Shown: in pieces, positions 16,937 through 27,008 of the stretch
How positions within the stretch are numbered: position 1 is the first letter of the stretch
How the letters are laid out: each line of letters starts with the position of its first letter
Source of the DNA: Nostoc piscinale CENA21
Lineage (GTDB): Bacteria > Cyanobacteriota > Cyanobacteriia > Cyanobacteriales > Nostocaceae
Reading direction: 5' to 3'
NCBI RefSeq assembly: GCF_001298445.1
Contig: NZ_CP012036.1
Span: 6,697,525 to 6,761,524, forward strand
DNA: 64,000 bases
Position numbers and translations under genes: made by a program
Notes under the pieces: model-generated
Told to the model about the DNA's origin: nothing
Databases searched by the model: none
The model's input: only the letters and a program-made list of their open reading frames with translations

Positions 16937-18223
16937 ATGCTTGACCTGACAAAATTAGCTCGACAAATGCAAGGTTTAAGCCAGCATCTCTCTCAAGAAG
17001 CTGTTGCTGGTCGTCAGCGTTTAGAATTAGCGCAACAACATTTAATAAATGCTTACGAGTGTCAGCAAGATTTAATTGAACGTCAAGAAAAGTGGCGCGA
17101 TCGCATTTTATTTGCTAATGCTACCCCAATTGAGCCATTAGAAACTCGGATTGATATTCCTGTTCCACCTAAAGTACATACTGTCATCGCTACCGACGGT
17201 TCACAAATTGCCCCTAGCCATCATGAAATTGCTTATTGTTATCTATTAAATATTGGCAGAGTAGTTTTACACTACGGTCAAAATCGTCATCCACTACTTG
17301 ATAGTTTGCCAGAGGTATTTTACCGCCCCGAAGATTTATATACATCTCGACAGTGGGGTATCAGAACTGAAGAATGGATGAGTTTTTGTCGGACTGCGAG
17401 TGAAGCAACGGTATTGGCTGAATTAGCTTGTGGAGTGATGGAGGGACGAGGGGGACAAGGGGGACAAGGTGGACAAGGAAGTAAGTATGTTTCTTCTCCC
17501 TTGTATCCTCACTCTCCCTTGTCTACCCTCTCTCCCTCTTCTTCCTCGCAAGACAGAATACCAACCTTAGCAATGGTGGATGGTTCGTTAGTTTATTGGT
17601 TTTTAGAACAATTACCTCTAGAGGCACGCGATCGCATTTTACCGCCGATTTTACAAGCTTGGCAGCAGCTACGTGATGCGGGAATTCCATTAATGGGTTA
17701 TCTTAGCGCCTCTCGAAATGTGGAAGGAATTAACTTTTTACGGTTGATGGCTTGTCCCCATCCTGTTCCTGACTGTGTAAGTTATTGTCCCAACCAGTTA
17801 GAAAAAGTTCCTTGTAAAGTATTTGAACCTTTGCGCGATACAGCTTTGTGGTCAACCCAACTCCAGCCGGGACAACGCGGCCCTTTATGGCGGAGTAATG
17901 CCCGAATTTTAGAGTTTTATGAAGGGCAGAACATTTATTTTTGTTATGTTCACGTAGGTACGGAAATTGCCCGGATTGAAGTCCCGGCTTGGGTTGTGGA
18001 AAATACAGCTATGTTTGATGAAGCCTTGGGATTGATGCTGGCGCAAGTTCAAAAAGGATATGGCTACCCAGTGGCGATCGCCGAAGCGCATAATCAAGCT
18101 GTGGTTAGAGGTGGAGATAAAGCGCGTTTCTTTGCCCTTTTAGAAAAGCAAATGATTAAAGCTGGCTTAAAAAATGTTGGTACTTCTTACAAAGAAGCCA
18201 GGAAACGCGGAAGCATTGCTTAA
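16937..18223 (+). CDS. NurA-domain nuclease with an in-frame repeat insertion
   Basis: The 428-residue protein matches the NurA nuclease fold. The first catalytic-type motif TVIATDGSQIAP is near residues 80-91, a second acidic motif TLAMVDGSLVYWF near 213-225, and a C-terminal PVAIAEAHNQAVV follows. NurA enzymes act on DNA ends; in cyanobacteria the exact role is not settled. Residues about 169-206 are low complexity (GGQGGQGGQG, then Ser/Pro-rich) and are encoded by a GGGGGACAAGG-type repeat followed by its approximate inverse CTCCCTTGT. That segment looks like an intergenic dispersed repeat inserted in frame between the two catalytic motifs. The ATG at 16937 is the first in frame. Confidence 0.82.
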   Translation: MLDLTKLARQMQGLSQHLSQEAVAGRQRLELAQQHLINAYECQQDLIERQEKWRDRILFANATPIEPLETRIDIPVPPKVHTVIATDGSQIAPSHHEIAYCYLLNIGRVVLHYGQNRHPLLDSLPEVFYRPEDLYTSRQWGIRTEEWMSFCRTASEATVLAELACGVMEGRGGQGGQGGQGSKYVSSPLYPHSPLSTLSPSSSSQDRIPTLAMVDGSLVYWFLEQLPLEARDRILPPILQAWQQLRDAGIPLMGYLSASRNVEGINFLRLMACPHPVPDCVSYCPNQLEKVPCKVFEPLRDTALWSTQLQPGQRGPLWRSNARILEFYEGQNIYFCYVHVGTEIARIEVPAWVVENTAMFDEALGLMLAQVQKGYGYPVAIAEAHNQAVVRGGDKARFFALLEKQMIKAGLKNVGTSYKEARKRGSIA

Positions 18224-18700
18224 CGATTAGTATGTTGCCAACCAAAATATGTAAATAATTATTACTTTTTAGTGAGTGTGACCAAATTTATTTTTGTAAT
18301 ACTTCTTATTTGAATTTGATGCGATTCATGTTTAATTAAAATTTTTTTCGGGCAATCTATACTTAGAACATTGGGTAATAAAAAGCTACTCGTACTCGAC
18401 AACATAAAGTTATCAGGTGAATAAATCACAGCACGATGTTGTGCGGGTGTGTAAAACTGTCATGAATATAAATAATTTCTGATTGCTATTGACCGACTAA
18501 TTTTATCTTGTCGAGTTGCTAGTGCTTAATTGGTATGACCTGTGAAATTATACCATTTTGGATTGGATAAGGGTTGATTGGTAGGCTTTTTAGTCATCTA
18601 TCTGTCTCCATCATTTTTCAATTTGATATTAGAGAGATTAATTTTCCCAAATCAATATTTTCAAATTTGATCAAGTCAAATACAACTAGCAACCTTGAAT
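18224..18700. other. AT-rich intergenic region upstream of sensor kinase
   Basis: About 475 AT-rich bases with no gene recognised. It presumably contains the promoter of the histidine kinase gene. Confidence 0.4.
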
Positions 18701-21427
18701 ATGCAAACACAAGTTCAGTCAACTGTACATCACTTACCAGAACAACATTCTCGCTTCTTTTCTCTGTCTTTAGACTTATTATGTATTGCTGGATTTGATG
18801 GTTATTTTAAAGAAATAAATCCAGCCTGGACAAAAATATTAGGTTGGTCAGCACCAGAATTGCTAGGTAAGCCATTTATTGAATTTATATATCCTGATGA
18901 TCAAGATAATACGCTTTTAGAAGCCAAAAAATTAGCAATGTCTTGTGAGACGGTTTACTTTGAAAATCGCTATTTATGCCGGGATGGTTCCTATAAATGG
19001 CTGGCTTGGTCTGCAACACCATTTGTTGAAGAACAGTTGATTTATGCTGTGGCTCGTGATATCACACTGCAAAAAGATAATGACGTAGCATTACAAAAAA
19101 CTATCCAAGAATTAGAAGCATTTAAATTTGCTTTAAATGCTCATTCTTTGGTAGCTATTACTGATGTCACAGGGAGAATCAATTATGCTAACGATAAATT
19201 TTGTGAAGTTTCGCAATACTCTAGAGAAGAATTATTAGGACAAGACCATCGCATAATTAATTCAGGTTATCATTCTCCAGAATTTTTTAGGAACTTATGG
19301 GAGACTATTGCTGCGGGTAAAATCTGGAGAGGAGAGATTAAAAATAAAGCGAAAGATAATAGTTTTTATTGGGTAGATACGCTGATTGTGCCAATGTTGA
19401 ATAATAATAGTAAACCACAACAATATGTGGCTATTCGTACAGACATCACACAACGCAAGCGTTCTGAGTTAGCTTTGTTAGAGCGATCGCGTTTATCATT
19501 ATTAAGTGCAGAAGTTAGTTTATCTTTATCTCAAAGTGGCACAATAGCTGAAATTCTCCAAAGTTGCATAAATACAATCTCCAAGTATTTGGATGTGCAT
19601 TTTGTATGTATATGGACTTTGGAACAGCAAACACAAAACTTAGAATTTCAAGCAGGTGTTTATTGTCAAAATACTAAATGTCATCCTTTAAGTAGTAATC
19701 AAGAATTTACTAATTATAGCTTTGTTTCTAATGCGATTTTTAATTTTATATCACAAAACCACCAACCGATTCTGAATGAATCAGTCAGACTGAGTACACC
19801 AGCAAACCACCTTGATCAGCAATCCTCAACTTTACAATTTTCTGCCTATCCATTAATTGTTGAGCAAAAATTGATTGGAATTATGGCTTTGTTTAGTCAG
19901 GAATCTTTCAACGAAACAGTCCATAATATGTTAAATTGGATTGCCAATAATGTTGCTGTTGCTATTGATAGAATCTGGGCAAGAGAAGAATTGCTGAGTC
20001 GTAGAGAAGCATTATTACTAGGTTTAGCTAGTCAAATTCGTAATTCTCTTGATCTGGATACAATTTTAGAAACTGCGGTGCATGAAATTCGCAGTTTATT
20101 GCAAGTTGACCGTTGCTATTTCTTGCAATATTCTCCAGATTTTTCACAACCACATCTTACTATTACTCACGAATCACGTAACCATAAATTACCTTCTATG
20201 TTAGGTAATTTATCTTTGGCAAGTCATGGCTCATTAGTCAATATCCTGGTAAATCAAGAGTTAGTTTGCGTTGACAGTGTCCAGCAAAATTTATCTAGTC
20301 AACCAAATTTACCAGCACTGTTCAATGAGGATGAAACGACGGCACAATTACTATTACCAGTTAAAAGTAATGTTGGTAGTTTTGGTGCAATTATTTGCAG
20401 TCATTGTCTAGGCGATCGCATTTGGAGTAATAGTGATATTGGACTGTTACAAGCTGTAACTGATCAACTAGCGATCGCCATTGATCATGCCCAATTATAT
20501 ACTCAGAGTCAGGCCGCAACTTTAGCCGCCCAAGCCCAAGCCGAAAAACTCACTCAAACTTTGCATCAACTACAGCAAACTCAATCACAATTAATTCAAC
20601 ATGAAAAAATGTCTAGTTTGGGACAATTAGTAGCTGGAGTTGCTCATGAAATCAACAATCCTGTTAACTTTATTCATGGCAACATTAATTATGCCAATGA
20701 ATATGTAACGGATTTACTCAATTTACTTTATCTCTATCGAAAATTTTATCCTGAACCTACACCAGAAATTGCTGAATTAGAAGCAGACTTAGATTTAGAA
20801 TTTCTCATCAAAGATTTAGCAAATCTGCTGAATTCTATGAAAATGGGGACTAATCGCATTCGGGAAATTGTGCTGAACTTACGCAATTTTTCTCGTCTAG
20901 ATGAAGCTGATAAAAAGTTGGTAAATATTCATGATGGCATTGATAATACTTTATTAATCCTCCACCATCGTTGGAAAAATAATGGCATTGGCTTAGGTAT
21001 ATCTATTCTGAAAGAATACGGTAATCTGCCATTAATTGATTGCTATCCTGGACAATTAAATCAAGTCTTGATGAATATTTTAACTAATGCAATTGACGCG
21101 CTAGAAGAATCAATTAATCAAGCTAAAAATAGTGATGAGTATGGTAAAAAATTACTTAAACCTACAATTGTAGTTAGTACGGGTAACTTAGATAACAATT
21201 TGATTTTTATCAAGATTTCCGATAACGGTTCGGGAATGACAGAGGAAGTTAAAAGACGTTTATTTGACCCGTTTTTTACAACCAAGCCGATTGGTAAAGG
21301 TACAGGTTTAGGATTATCAATTAGCTATCAAATTATCGTCGAAAAACATAGTGGTAGCTTGGAATGTATTTCCGAACCAGGTAAAGGGACAGAATTTTTG
21401 ATTAAAATTCCGGTAAAGTTACACTAA
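18701..21427 (+). CDS. PAS/GAF multi-sensor histidine kinase
   Basis: The 908-residue cytoplasmic kinase has two PAS domains (about residues 18-125 and 135-255), two GAF domains (about 275-420 and 430-610), a Gln/Ala-rich coiled coil, a dimerisation domain with phospho-acceptor H649 in GVAHEINNPVNF, and a HATPase domain. The ATPase shows NAIDALEES (N box), DNGSGM (G1) and GKGTGLGLSISY (G2). No membrane segment is seen. The HEINNP form of the H box is a common cyanobacterial subtype. The GAF domains lack an obvious bilin-attachment Cys-His motif, so light sensing is not supported. The start is taken as the ATG at 18701 rather than a TTG two codons earlier. No response regulator is adjacent. 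Confidence 0.93.
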   Translation: MQTQVQSTVHHLPEQHSRFFSLSLDLLCIAGFDGYFKEINPAWTKILGWSAPELLGKPFIEFIYPDDQDNTLLEAKKLAMSCETVYFENRYLCRDGSYKWLAWSATPFVEEQLIYAVARDITLQKDNDVALQKTIQELEAFKFALNAHSLVAITDVTGRINYANDKFCEVSQYSREELLGQDHRIINSGYHSPEFFRNLWETIAAGKIWRGEIKNKAKDNSFYWVDTLIVPMLNNNSKPQQYVAIRTDITQRKRSELALLERSRLSLLSAEVSLSLSQSGTIAEILQSCINTISKYLDVHFVCIWTLEQQTQNLEFQAGVYCQNTKCHPLSSNQEFTNYSFVSNAIFNFISQNHQPILNESVRLSTPANHLDQQSSTLQFSAYPLIVEQKLIGIMALFSQESFNETVHNMLNWIANNVAVAIDRIWAREELLSRREALLLGLASQIRNSLDLDTILETAVHEIRSLLQVDRCYFLQYSPDFSQPHLTITHESRNHKLPSMLGNLSLASHGSLVNILVNQELVCVDSVQQNLSSQPNLPALFNEDETTAQLLLPVKSNVGSFGAIICSHCLGDRIWSNSDIGLLQAVTDQLAIAIDHAQLYTQSQAATLAAQAQAEKLTQTLHQLQQTQSQLIQHEKMSSLGQLVAGVAHEINNPVNFIHGNINYANEYVTDLLNLLYLYRKFYPEPTPEIAELEADLDLEFLIKDLANLLNSMKMGTNRIREIVLNLRNFSRLDEADKKLVNIHDGIDNTLLILHHRWKNNGIGLGISILKEYGNLPLIDCYPGQLNQVLMNILTNAIDALEESINQAKNSDEYGKKLLKPTIVVSTGNLDNNLIFIKISDNGSGMTEEVKRRLFDPFFTTKPIGKGTGLGLSISYQIIVEKHSGSLECISEPGKGTEFLIKIPVKLH

Positions 21428-21593
21428 AATTGCTTGAATCGCAAATAGCATCTCTCCCTTGTCTTTGTTGTTCACATATCAACTAGGACTGCTATGTTAG
21501 AGATAAAATCAATCAAGCCTCTGAGGAAATACGCAAAGGTGTCAGCGATCGCCTAAACTATTTAACATAGGATTAGCGATACAACGGTAAGCC

Positions 21594-22379
21594 ATGCAAA
21601 ATATCAATCAATTCAGTAACATCGGCCTAAGTTTACAGCTATTCCATGTTCAAACCAACACCGCTTTTGACTTACCACCAAATTTAACAGTGATCAGGCT
21701 TGGTAAGTCAAATGAGCAACATCCCCCAGATATTGATGTTTCCAGTTTGCCAAATGCAGAGGTTGTTTCTCGCGCTCATGCTCAAATTATCGTCGAGAAT
21801 GGCAACTACTTAATTGAAGACTTAGGTAGTTCTAATGGCACATTTCTTAACGATGTCAAGCTAGAAGCGGGAACCAGATATCAGTTAAAAGTAGGCGATC
21901 GCATTAACCTTGGTCAAGGTGATGCCATCACTTTCATTTGGCAAAATTCCCCAGAACATTCACCAGCTTTAGCGACAGCAGTTAATAGCACGCAAATTGT
22001 ACCGCCATTAGTTGAGCAGAAGCAATCAATCGTGGTAGATAAAACAACTAAGCTCATAGGTTTAAGTTTAATAGTTGCCAGCATTGTGCTGTTAACTGCT
22101 AATGTGAGAATCGGTATATTTTTTGGTCTACCTAGCATTGCGCTTTGTTTTGCCGGAATTTTTGTGTTATGTCAACAACGTGTCAATCGTCATCTCGGCT
22201 GGATTTTGATTGCTATAGGAGTCCTCATAGTTATATTTACTGGTCGAATTTTTGCCTCAGTTAACTTGTTATTGTTAATCGCAGCCTCAGCGTTATTCTT
22301 TATTGGTTATCTACTTTTTACAACAGGTAAAATATTTGGTTATGATTGGCGATCGCTTCCACAAATAATTAATAAATAG
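21594..22379 (+). CDS. FHA-domain membrane protein
   Basis: The 261-residue protein has an N-terminal forkhead-associated domain (about residues 25-115) with VIRLGKSN, SRAHAQI and DLGSSNGTFLND. These residues bind phosphothreonine. Four or more hydrophobic segments follow from about residue 150 to 250, so the C-terminal half is membrane-embedded. It probably docks phosphorylated partners at a membrane. It follows the histidine kinase by 166 bp on the same strand, but a functional link is unproven because FHA domains read Ser/Thr phosphorylation. Confidence 0.88.
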   Translation: MQNINQFSNIGLSLQLFHVQTNTAFDLPPNLTVIRLGKSNEQHPPDIDVSSLPNAEVVSRAHAQIIVENGNYLIEDLGSSNGTFLNDVKLEAGTRYQLKVGDRINLGQGDAITFIWQNSPEHSPALATAVNSTQIVPPLVEQKQSIVVDKTTKLIGLSLIVASIVLLTANVRIGIFFGLPSIALCFAGIFVLCQQRVNRHLGWILIAIGVLIVIFTGRIFASVNLLLLIAASALFFIGYLLFTTGKIFGYDWRSLPQIINK

Positions 22380-22380
22380 A

Positions 22381-22416
22381 AAAAAGGTTACGCTGATGGC
22401 ATAACCTTTGTTTTCT
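22381..22416 (+). terminator. Terminator after the FHA gene
   Basis: AAAGGTTA and TAACCTTT form an 8-bp stem followed by GTTTTCT, directly after the stop codon. It separates this gene from the convergent RTX gene. Confidence 0.6.
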
Positions 22417-22454
22417 GTACTATTGCAATTTAATAATTAGTTTTGCGACAGGCT

Positions 22455-25400
22455 TTAAACAATCACAAAATTGCTGACATTCAGCGCCGGCGCACCAGAT
22501 AGTTGCGCTAGTTGTACTTGTCTGAATCCACCAGCATTACCATCTTGGTCAAAGTACAACGCGCCAGTATTATTGTTATAGATGAATCTTTGATCAGTCG
22601 TGGTTGCAGAAGTTCCCAAGGTAAACTGACTAATTGACAGCGCCCCAGCTAATAAACCACCGCCAAAACCAGCCGCAGATATCCGAATGATGTCATCAGT
22701 GATACTGAAGTCAGTAATCGTATCAGTACCTTCGTTAAAACGATTAAAGACAAAGGTATCTGCACCGCTACCACCCGTGATCAAGTCATTACCTGCGCCA
22801 CCGATGAGAACATCATTACCATTACCACCAATCAAAGTATCGTTTCCAATACCGCCATCGAGGGTGTTATTGCCAGTAGCTTCTACAGCCGACAGAGTAT
22901 CATTACCACTGTCGCCATAGAGTAGGTTATTGCCTCTGGAATAGTCAACAGTCAATATATCGTTACCATTACCACCATAGAGGGTGTTATTACCAAACGA
23001 ACCGACGGCAGACAATTCATCATTACCAATACCACCATCAAGTAGGTTATTCCCTTGCGAATATTCCACACTTAATCTGTCATTACCACCTCTGGCAATC
23101 AGGGTGTTATTGCCCACAGAAGCATCTGCCAACAACACATCGTCAGCATTATCAGCATTCAGAGCGTTAGTACCGCTGGACTGACTGACATCTAAGGTAT
23201 TGCGCCCAGCGCCACCGTTGAGGGTGTTATTACCAGATGAACCAATTGCCGAAAGATAATCATCACCACTACCACCATCGAGGGTGTTATTACCGGTGGA
23301 CTGATCCGCATCTAATGTGTCGTTACCTGCATTACCGATGAGAGTGTTATCACCCTCAGAAAGATAAGCAGACAGGGTATCGTTACCATCGTCACCAATG
23401 AGGGTGTTATTACCACTAGACTGACTTACATCTAAGGCATTGCGCCCAGCGCCACCATTGAGGATATTATTACCAGCTGAACCAATTGCCGAAAGATAAT
23501 CATCGCCACTACCACCATTGAGGGTGTTATTACCTGTCGATTCATCGACATTTAATATGTCACTACCCGTATTCCCAATGAGAGTGTTATCACCCTCAGA
23601 ACGATAAGCAGACAGGGTATCGTTACCATCGTCACCAATGAGTAAGTTATTGCCTCTGGAATAGTCAACAGTCAATATATCGTTACCATGACCACCATCG
23701 AGGGTGTTATTGCCAAACGAACCAACAGCAGACAATTGATCATCACCAGCATCACCATCAAGTAGGTTATTCCCTTCAGAATATTCCACACTTAATCTGT
23801 CATTACCACCACCAGCGTTGAGGGTGTTATTGCCCACAGACGCATCTGCCAACAACACATCATCAGCATTATCAGCAATCAGGGTGTTATTACCACTAGA
23901 CTGACTCACATCTAAGGTATTGCGCCCATTACCAGCGTTGAGGGTGTTATTACCAGCTGAACCAATCGCCGAAAGATAATCATCACCGCTACCACCATTA
24001 AGGGTGTTATTACCAATGGAATCATCCGCATCTAATGTGTCGTCACCCACATTACCAATGAGAGTGTTATCACCCTCAGAACGATAAGCAGACAGGGTAT
24101 CGTTACCGCTACCACCATTCAGCAGGTTATCCCCGGTAGATTCATCAACCGTTAACCTATCGTTACCTTCGCCACCATTGAGGGTGTTATTACCAGAAGA
24201 ACCAATCGCCGAAATATAATCATCACCAGTGCCGCCGTTGATAATATCATCGCCACCACTGCCACCAGAAAGTATATCGTTGCCTTTGGTTCCTATTATG
24301 TTGTCATTGTAGGCTGTACCAATCAGCTCTAGACTTTCGATGTTTCTGTAGTTAACTTGATTTGTGCCTGCGGTGATTCTACCGATATTGCTTGAAGAGT
24401 TGTATGTGGAGGTAATGCCGACTGTAGCGTTGCTGTAATCAACAAAAAGGTAATCGTAGTCTGCGCCACCATCAACTGTTTGTACTACCAAGGTGGCTGA
24501 CTGTTGCAAGGCAGTACTGACATAGATAGCGTCATCACCTCCGTCGCCCTTGAGGGTGTTATGACCGGATGCACCAAGGGCAGACAATTCGTCATTTCCC
24601 GCACCGCCGTTGAGGGTGTTATTGCCTGTGGAATTGTCAGCATTTAATGTGTCGTCGCCTTCGCCACCATTGAGGATGTTATTGCCAAACGCACCAACAG
24701 CCGACAGTTCATCATTACCAGCACCACCTTCAAGGGTGTTATTGCCTGTAGACTGATCAATAACTAAGGTGTCGTTACCATCTTCACCATCCAGGAGGTT
24801 ATTGCCTTCAGAACCAACGGCAGACAGATCATCATCATCAGCACCACCGAAGAGGTAATTATCACCACTGGATTGATCTGCGCTTAAGATATCTTCTCCA
24901 TCACCACCAGAGAGGGCGTTGTTCCCAGAAGAACCGATCGCAAACAAAGAATCATCACCAACACTACCATCAAGATAGTTGTCGCCACTGGACTGATCCA
25001 CATCTAAGGTATCGTCGCCTGCACCACCATCGAGGATGTTATCACCAGATGAACGATAAGCCGTCAGAGTATCGTTACCGTTCGCGCCATTGAGGACATT
25101 ATCACCTGTGGAATCGGTCACATCTAAAATGTCATCACTTTCGCCACCATTGAGGAAGTTCCTACCAGATGAAGCCACAGCAGTAATATAGTCAGCGCCT
25201 GCGTCACCATTGAGGATGTTATTGCCTGTGGAATTGTCAGCATTTAATGTGTCGTCGCCTTCGCCACCATTGAGGATGTTATTGCCAAACGCACCGACAG
25301 CCGACAATTCATCATTACCAGCACCACCTTCAAGGGTGTTATTGCCTGTAGACTGATCAATAACTAAGGTGTCGTTACCATCTTCACCATCCAGGAGGTT

Positions 25401-27008
25401 ATTGCCTCCGGAACCAACGGCAGACAGATCATCATCATCAGCACCACCGAAGAGGTAATTATCACCACTGGATTGATCTGCGCTTAAGATATCTTCTCCA
25501 TCGCCACCAGAGAGGGCGTTGTTCCCAGAAGAACCGATCGCAAACAAAGAATCATCACCGATACCACCATCCAGGGTGTTAGCGCCACTGGACTGATCCA
25601 CATCTAAGGTATCGTCGCCTGCACCACCGTTGAGAGTGTTATCACCAGATGAACGATAAGCTGTTAAGATGTCGTCTCCGCCATTCCCATTCAGCTGATT
25701 ATCCCCTGTGGAATCGGTAACATCTAAGGTATCAGTACCTGCACCACCGTTGAGGATGTTATTACCTGATGAAGCCACAGCCGTAATGTAATCAGCACCT
25801 CCATCACCATTGAGGATGTTATTGCCTGTGGAATCGTCTGCATTTAATGTATCGTCGCCTGCGCCACCATTGAGGATGTTATTACCAAACGCACCGACAG
25901 CCGACAGTTCATCATTACCGCTACGACCTTCAAGTAGGTTGTCACCATCGGACTGATTGATATTTAAGGTGTCGTCACCACCTCCAGCATCGAGGGTATT
26001 ATTACCTTCAGAACCAACGGCAGACAGATCATCATCATCAGCGCCACCATCAAGTAAGTTATTGCCTGTTGATTGATCTGCGTTTAAGATATCTTCTCCA
26101 TCACCACCAGAGAGGGTATTGTCCCCAGAAGAACCGATCGCAAACAAAGAATCATCACCGATACCACCATCCAGGGTGTTAGCGCCACTGGACTGATCCA
26201 CATCTAAGGTATCGTCGCCTGCACCACCGTTGAGGGTGTTATCACCAGATGAACGATAAGCTGTTAAGATGTCGTCTCCGCCATTCCCATTCAGCTGATT
26301 ATCCCCTGTGGAATCGGTAACATCTAAGGTATCAGTACCTGCACCACCGTTGAGGATGTTATTACCTGATGAAGCCACAGCCGTAATATAATCAGCACCC
26401 CCGTCACCATTGAGGATGTTATTGCCTGTGGAATCGTCTGCATTTAATGTATCGTCGCCATTGCCACCATTGAGTGTGTTATTACCAAAAGCACCGACAG
26501 CCGACAGTTCATCATTACCAGCACCACCTTCAAGGGTGTTATCGCCATCGGACTGATTGATATTTAGAGTGTCGTTACCGCCTCCACCATCGAGGACGTT
26601 ATTACCTTCAGAAGCGATCGCCGACAGAAAATCATCATTACCACCACCATTCAGCAGGTTATTGCCTGTTGACTGATCCGCATTTAAGATATCTTCCCCA
26701 CCACCACCGTTGAGGGTGTTAGTTCCAGAAGAACCTACAACAGACAGATAATCATCACCAGCACCACCATTAAGGATGTTATTACCGCTTGATTGATCTG
26801 CATCTAATACATCGTCGCCTAATCCACCATCAAGGATGCTATTACCAGAGGTTGCAAAACTGGAAAGATGATCATCTCCAGCGCCACCCTCTAGAATATC
26901 GTTGCCCCCATTACTTGATAAATTATCATTCCCGGCAAAGCCTCTAATAATCTCACCATCAGCTGTGCCGATGAGATTATCATCGCCATTAGTGCCATTA
27001 ATTGCCAT
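22455..27008 (-). CDS. Giant RTX-like repeat protein (20-residue repeats)
   Basis: The 1517-residue acidic protein is almost wholly made of repeats related to the hemolysin-type calcium-binding motif GGxGxDxL. Each unit is close to 20 residues (60 bp): one GGxGDDxL turn followed by an xxSxGNNxL turn. Units tend to alternate between Asp-rich (DVDQSSGNN) and Ser/Ala-rich (SAVGSFGNN) forms. A non-repeated insert lies at about residues 815-905, including YDYLFVDYSNATVGIT. The C-terminus has a canonical RTX end (GNDLITGGSGADTFVFNRF) and a domain common to secreted cyanobacterial RTX proteins. It is predicted to be exported by a type I system and fold on calcium outside the cell; no signal peptide or secretion genes are nearby. 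The start at 27008 reads MAINGTNGDDNLIGTADGE, as usual. Confidence 0.9.
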   Translation of the reverse strand: MAINGTNGDDNLIGTADGEIIRGFAGNDNLSSNGGNDILEGGAGDDHLSSFATSGNSILDGGLGDDVLDADQSSGNNILNGGAGDDYLSVVGSSGTNTLNGGGGEDILNADQSTGNNLLNGGGNDDFLSAIASEGNNVLDGGGGNDTLNINQSDGDNTLEGGAGNDELSAVGAFGNNTLNGGNGDDTLNADDSTGNNILNGDGGADYITAVASSGNNILNGGAGTDTLDVTDSTGDNQLNGNGGDDILTAYRSSGDNTLNGGAGDDTLDVDQSSGANTLDGGIGDDSLFAIGSSGDNTLSGGDGEDILNADQSTGNNLLDGGADDDDLSAVGSEGNNTLDAGGGDDTLNINQSDGDNLLEGRSGNDELSAVGAFGNNILNGGAGDDTLNADDSTGNNILNGDGGADYITAVASSGNNILNGGAGTDTLDVTDSTGDNQLNGNGGDDILTAYRSSGDNTLNGGAGDDTLDVDQSSGANTLDGGIGDDSLFAIGSSGNNALSGGDGEDILSADQSSGDNYLFGGADDDDLSAVGSGGNNLLDGEDGNDTLVIDQSTGNNTLEGGAGNDELSAVGAFGNNILNGGEGDDTLNADNSTGNNILNGDAGADYITAVASSGRNFLNGGESDDILDVTDSTGDNVLNGANGNDTLTAYRSSGDNILDGGAGDDTLDVDQSSGDNYLDGSVGDDSLFAIGSSGNNALSGGDGEDILSADQSSGDNYLFGGADDDDLSAVGSEGNNLLDGEDGNDTLVIDQSTGNNTLEGGAGNDELSAVGAFGNNILNGGEGDDTLNADNSTGNNTLNGGAGNDELSALGASGHNTLKGDGGDDAIYVSTALQQSATLVVQTVDGGADYDYLFVDYSNATVGITSTYNSSSNIGRITAGTNQVNYRNIESLELIGTAYNDNIIGTKGNDILSGGSGGDDIINGGTGDDYISAIGSSGNNTLNGGEGNDRLTVDESTGDNLLNGGSGNDTLSAYRSEGDNTLIGNVGDDTLDADDSIGNNTLNGGSGDDYLSAIGSAGNNTLNAGNGRNTLDVSQSSGNNTLIADNADDVLLADASVGNNTLNAGGGNDRLSVEYSEGNNLLDGDAGDDQLSAVGSFGNNTLDGGHGNDILTVDYSRGNNLLIGDDGNDTLSAYRSEGDNTLIGNTGSDILNVDESTGNNTLNGGSGDDYLSAIGSAGNNILNGGAGRNALDVSQSSGNNTLIGDDGNDTLSAYLSEGDNTLIGNAGNDTLDADQSTGNNTLDGGSGDDYLSAIGSSGNNTLNGGAGRNTLDVSQSSGTNALNADNADDVLLADASVGNNTLIARGGNDRLSVEYSQGNNLLDGGIGNDELSAVGSFGNNTLYGGNGNDILTVDYSRGNNLLYGDSGNDTLSAVEATGNNTLDGGIGNDTLIGGNGNDVLIGGAGNDLITGGSGADTFVFNRFNEGTDTITDFSITDDIIRISAAGFGGGLLAGALSISQFTLGTSATTTDQRFIYNNNTGALYFDQDGNAGGFRQVQLAQLSGAPALNVSNFVIV

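Noticed and set aside
22687..23184. Plus-strand frames inside the RTX gene
   Set aside because: The 60-bp repeat keeps the antisense frame open by periodicity. They are shadows of the repeat gene.
22455..27008. CRISPR array, considered because of the regular 60-bp repetition
   Set aside because: The repetition is coding, the whole frame is open for 1517 codons, and there are no unique spacers between identical repeats.
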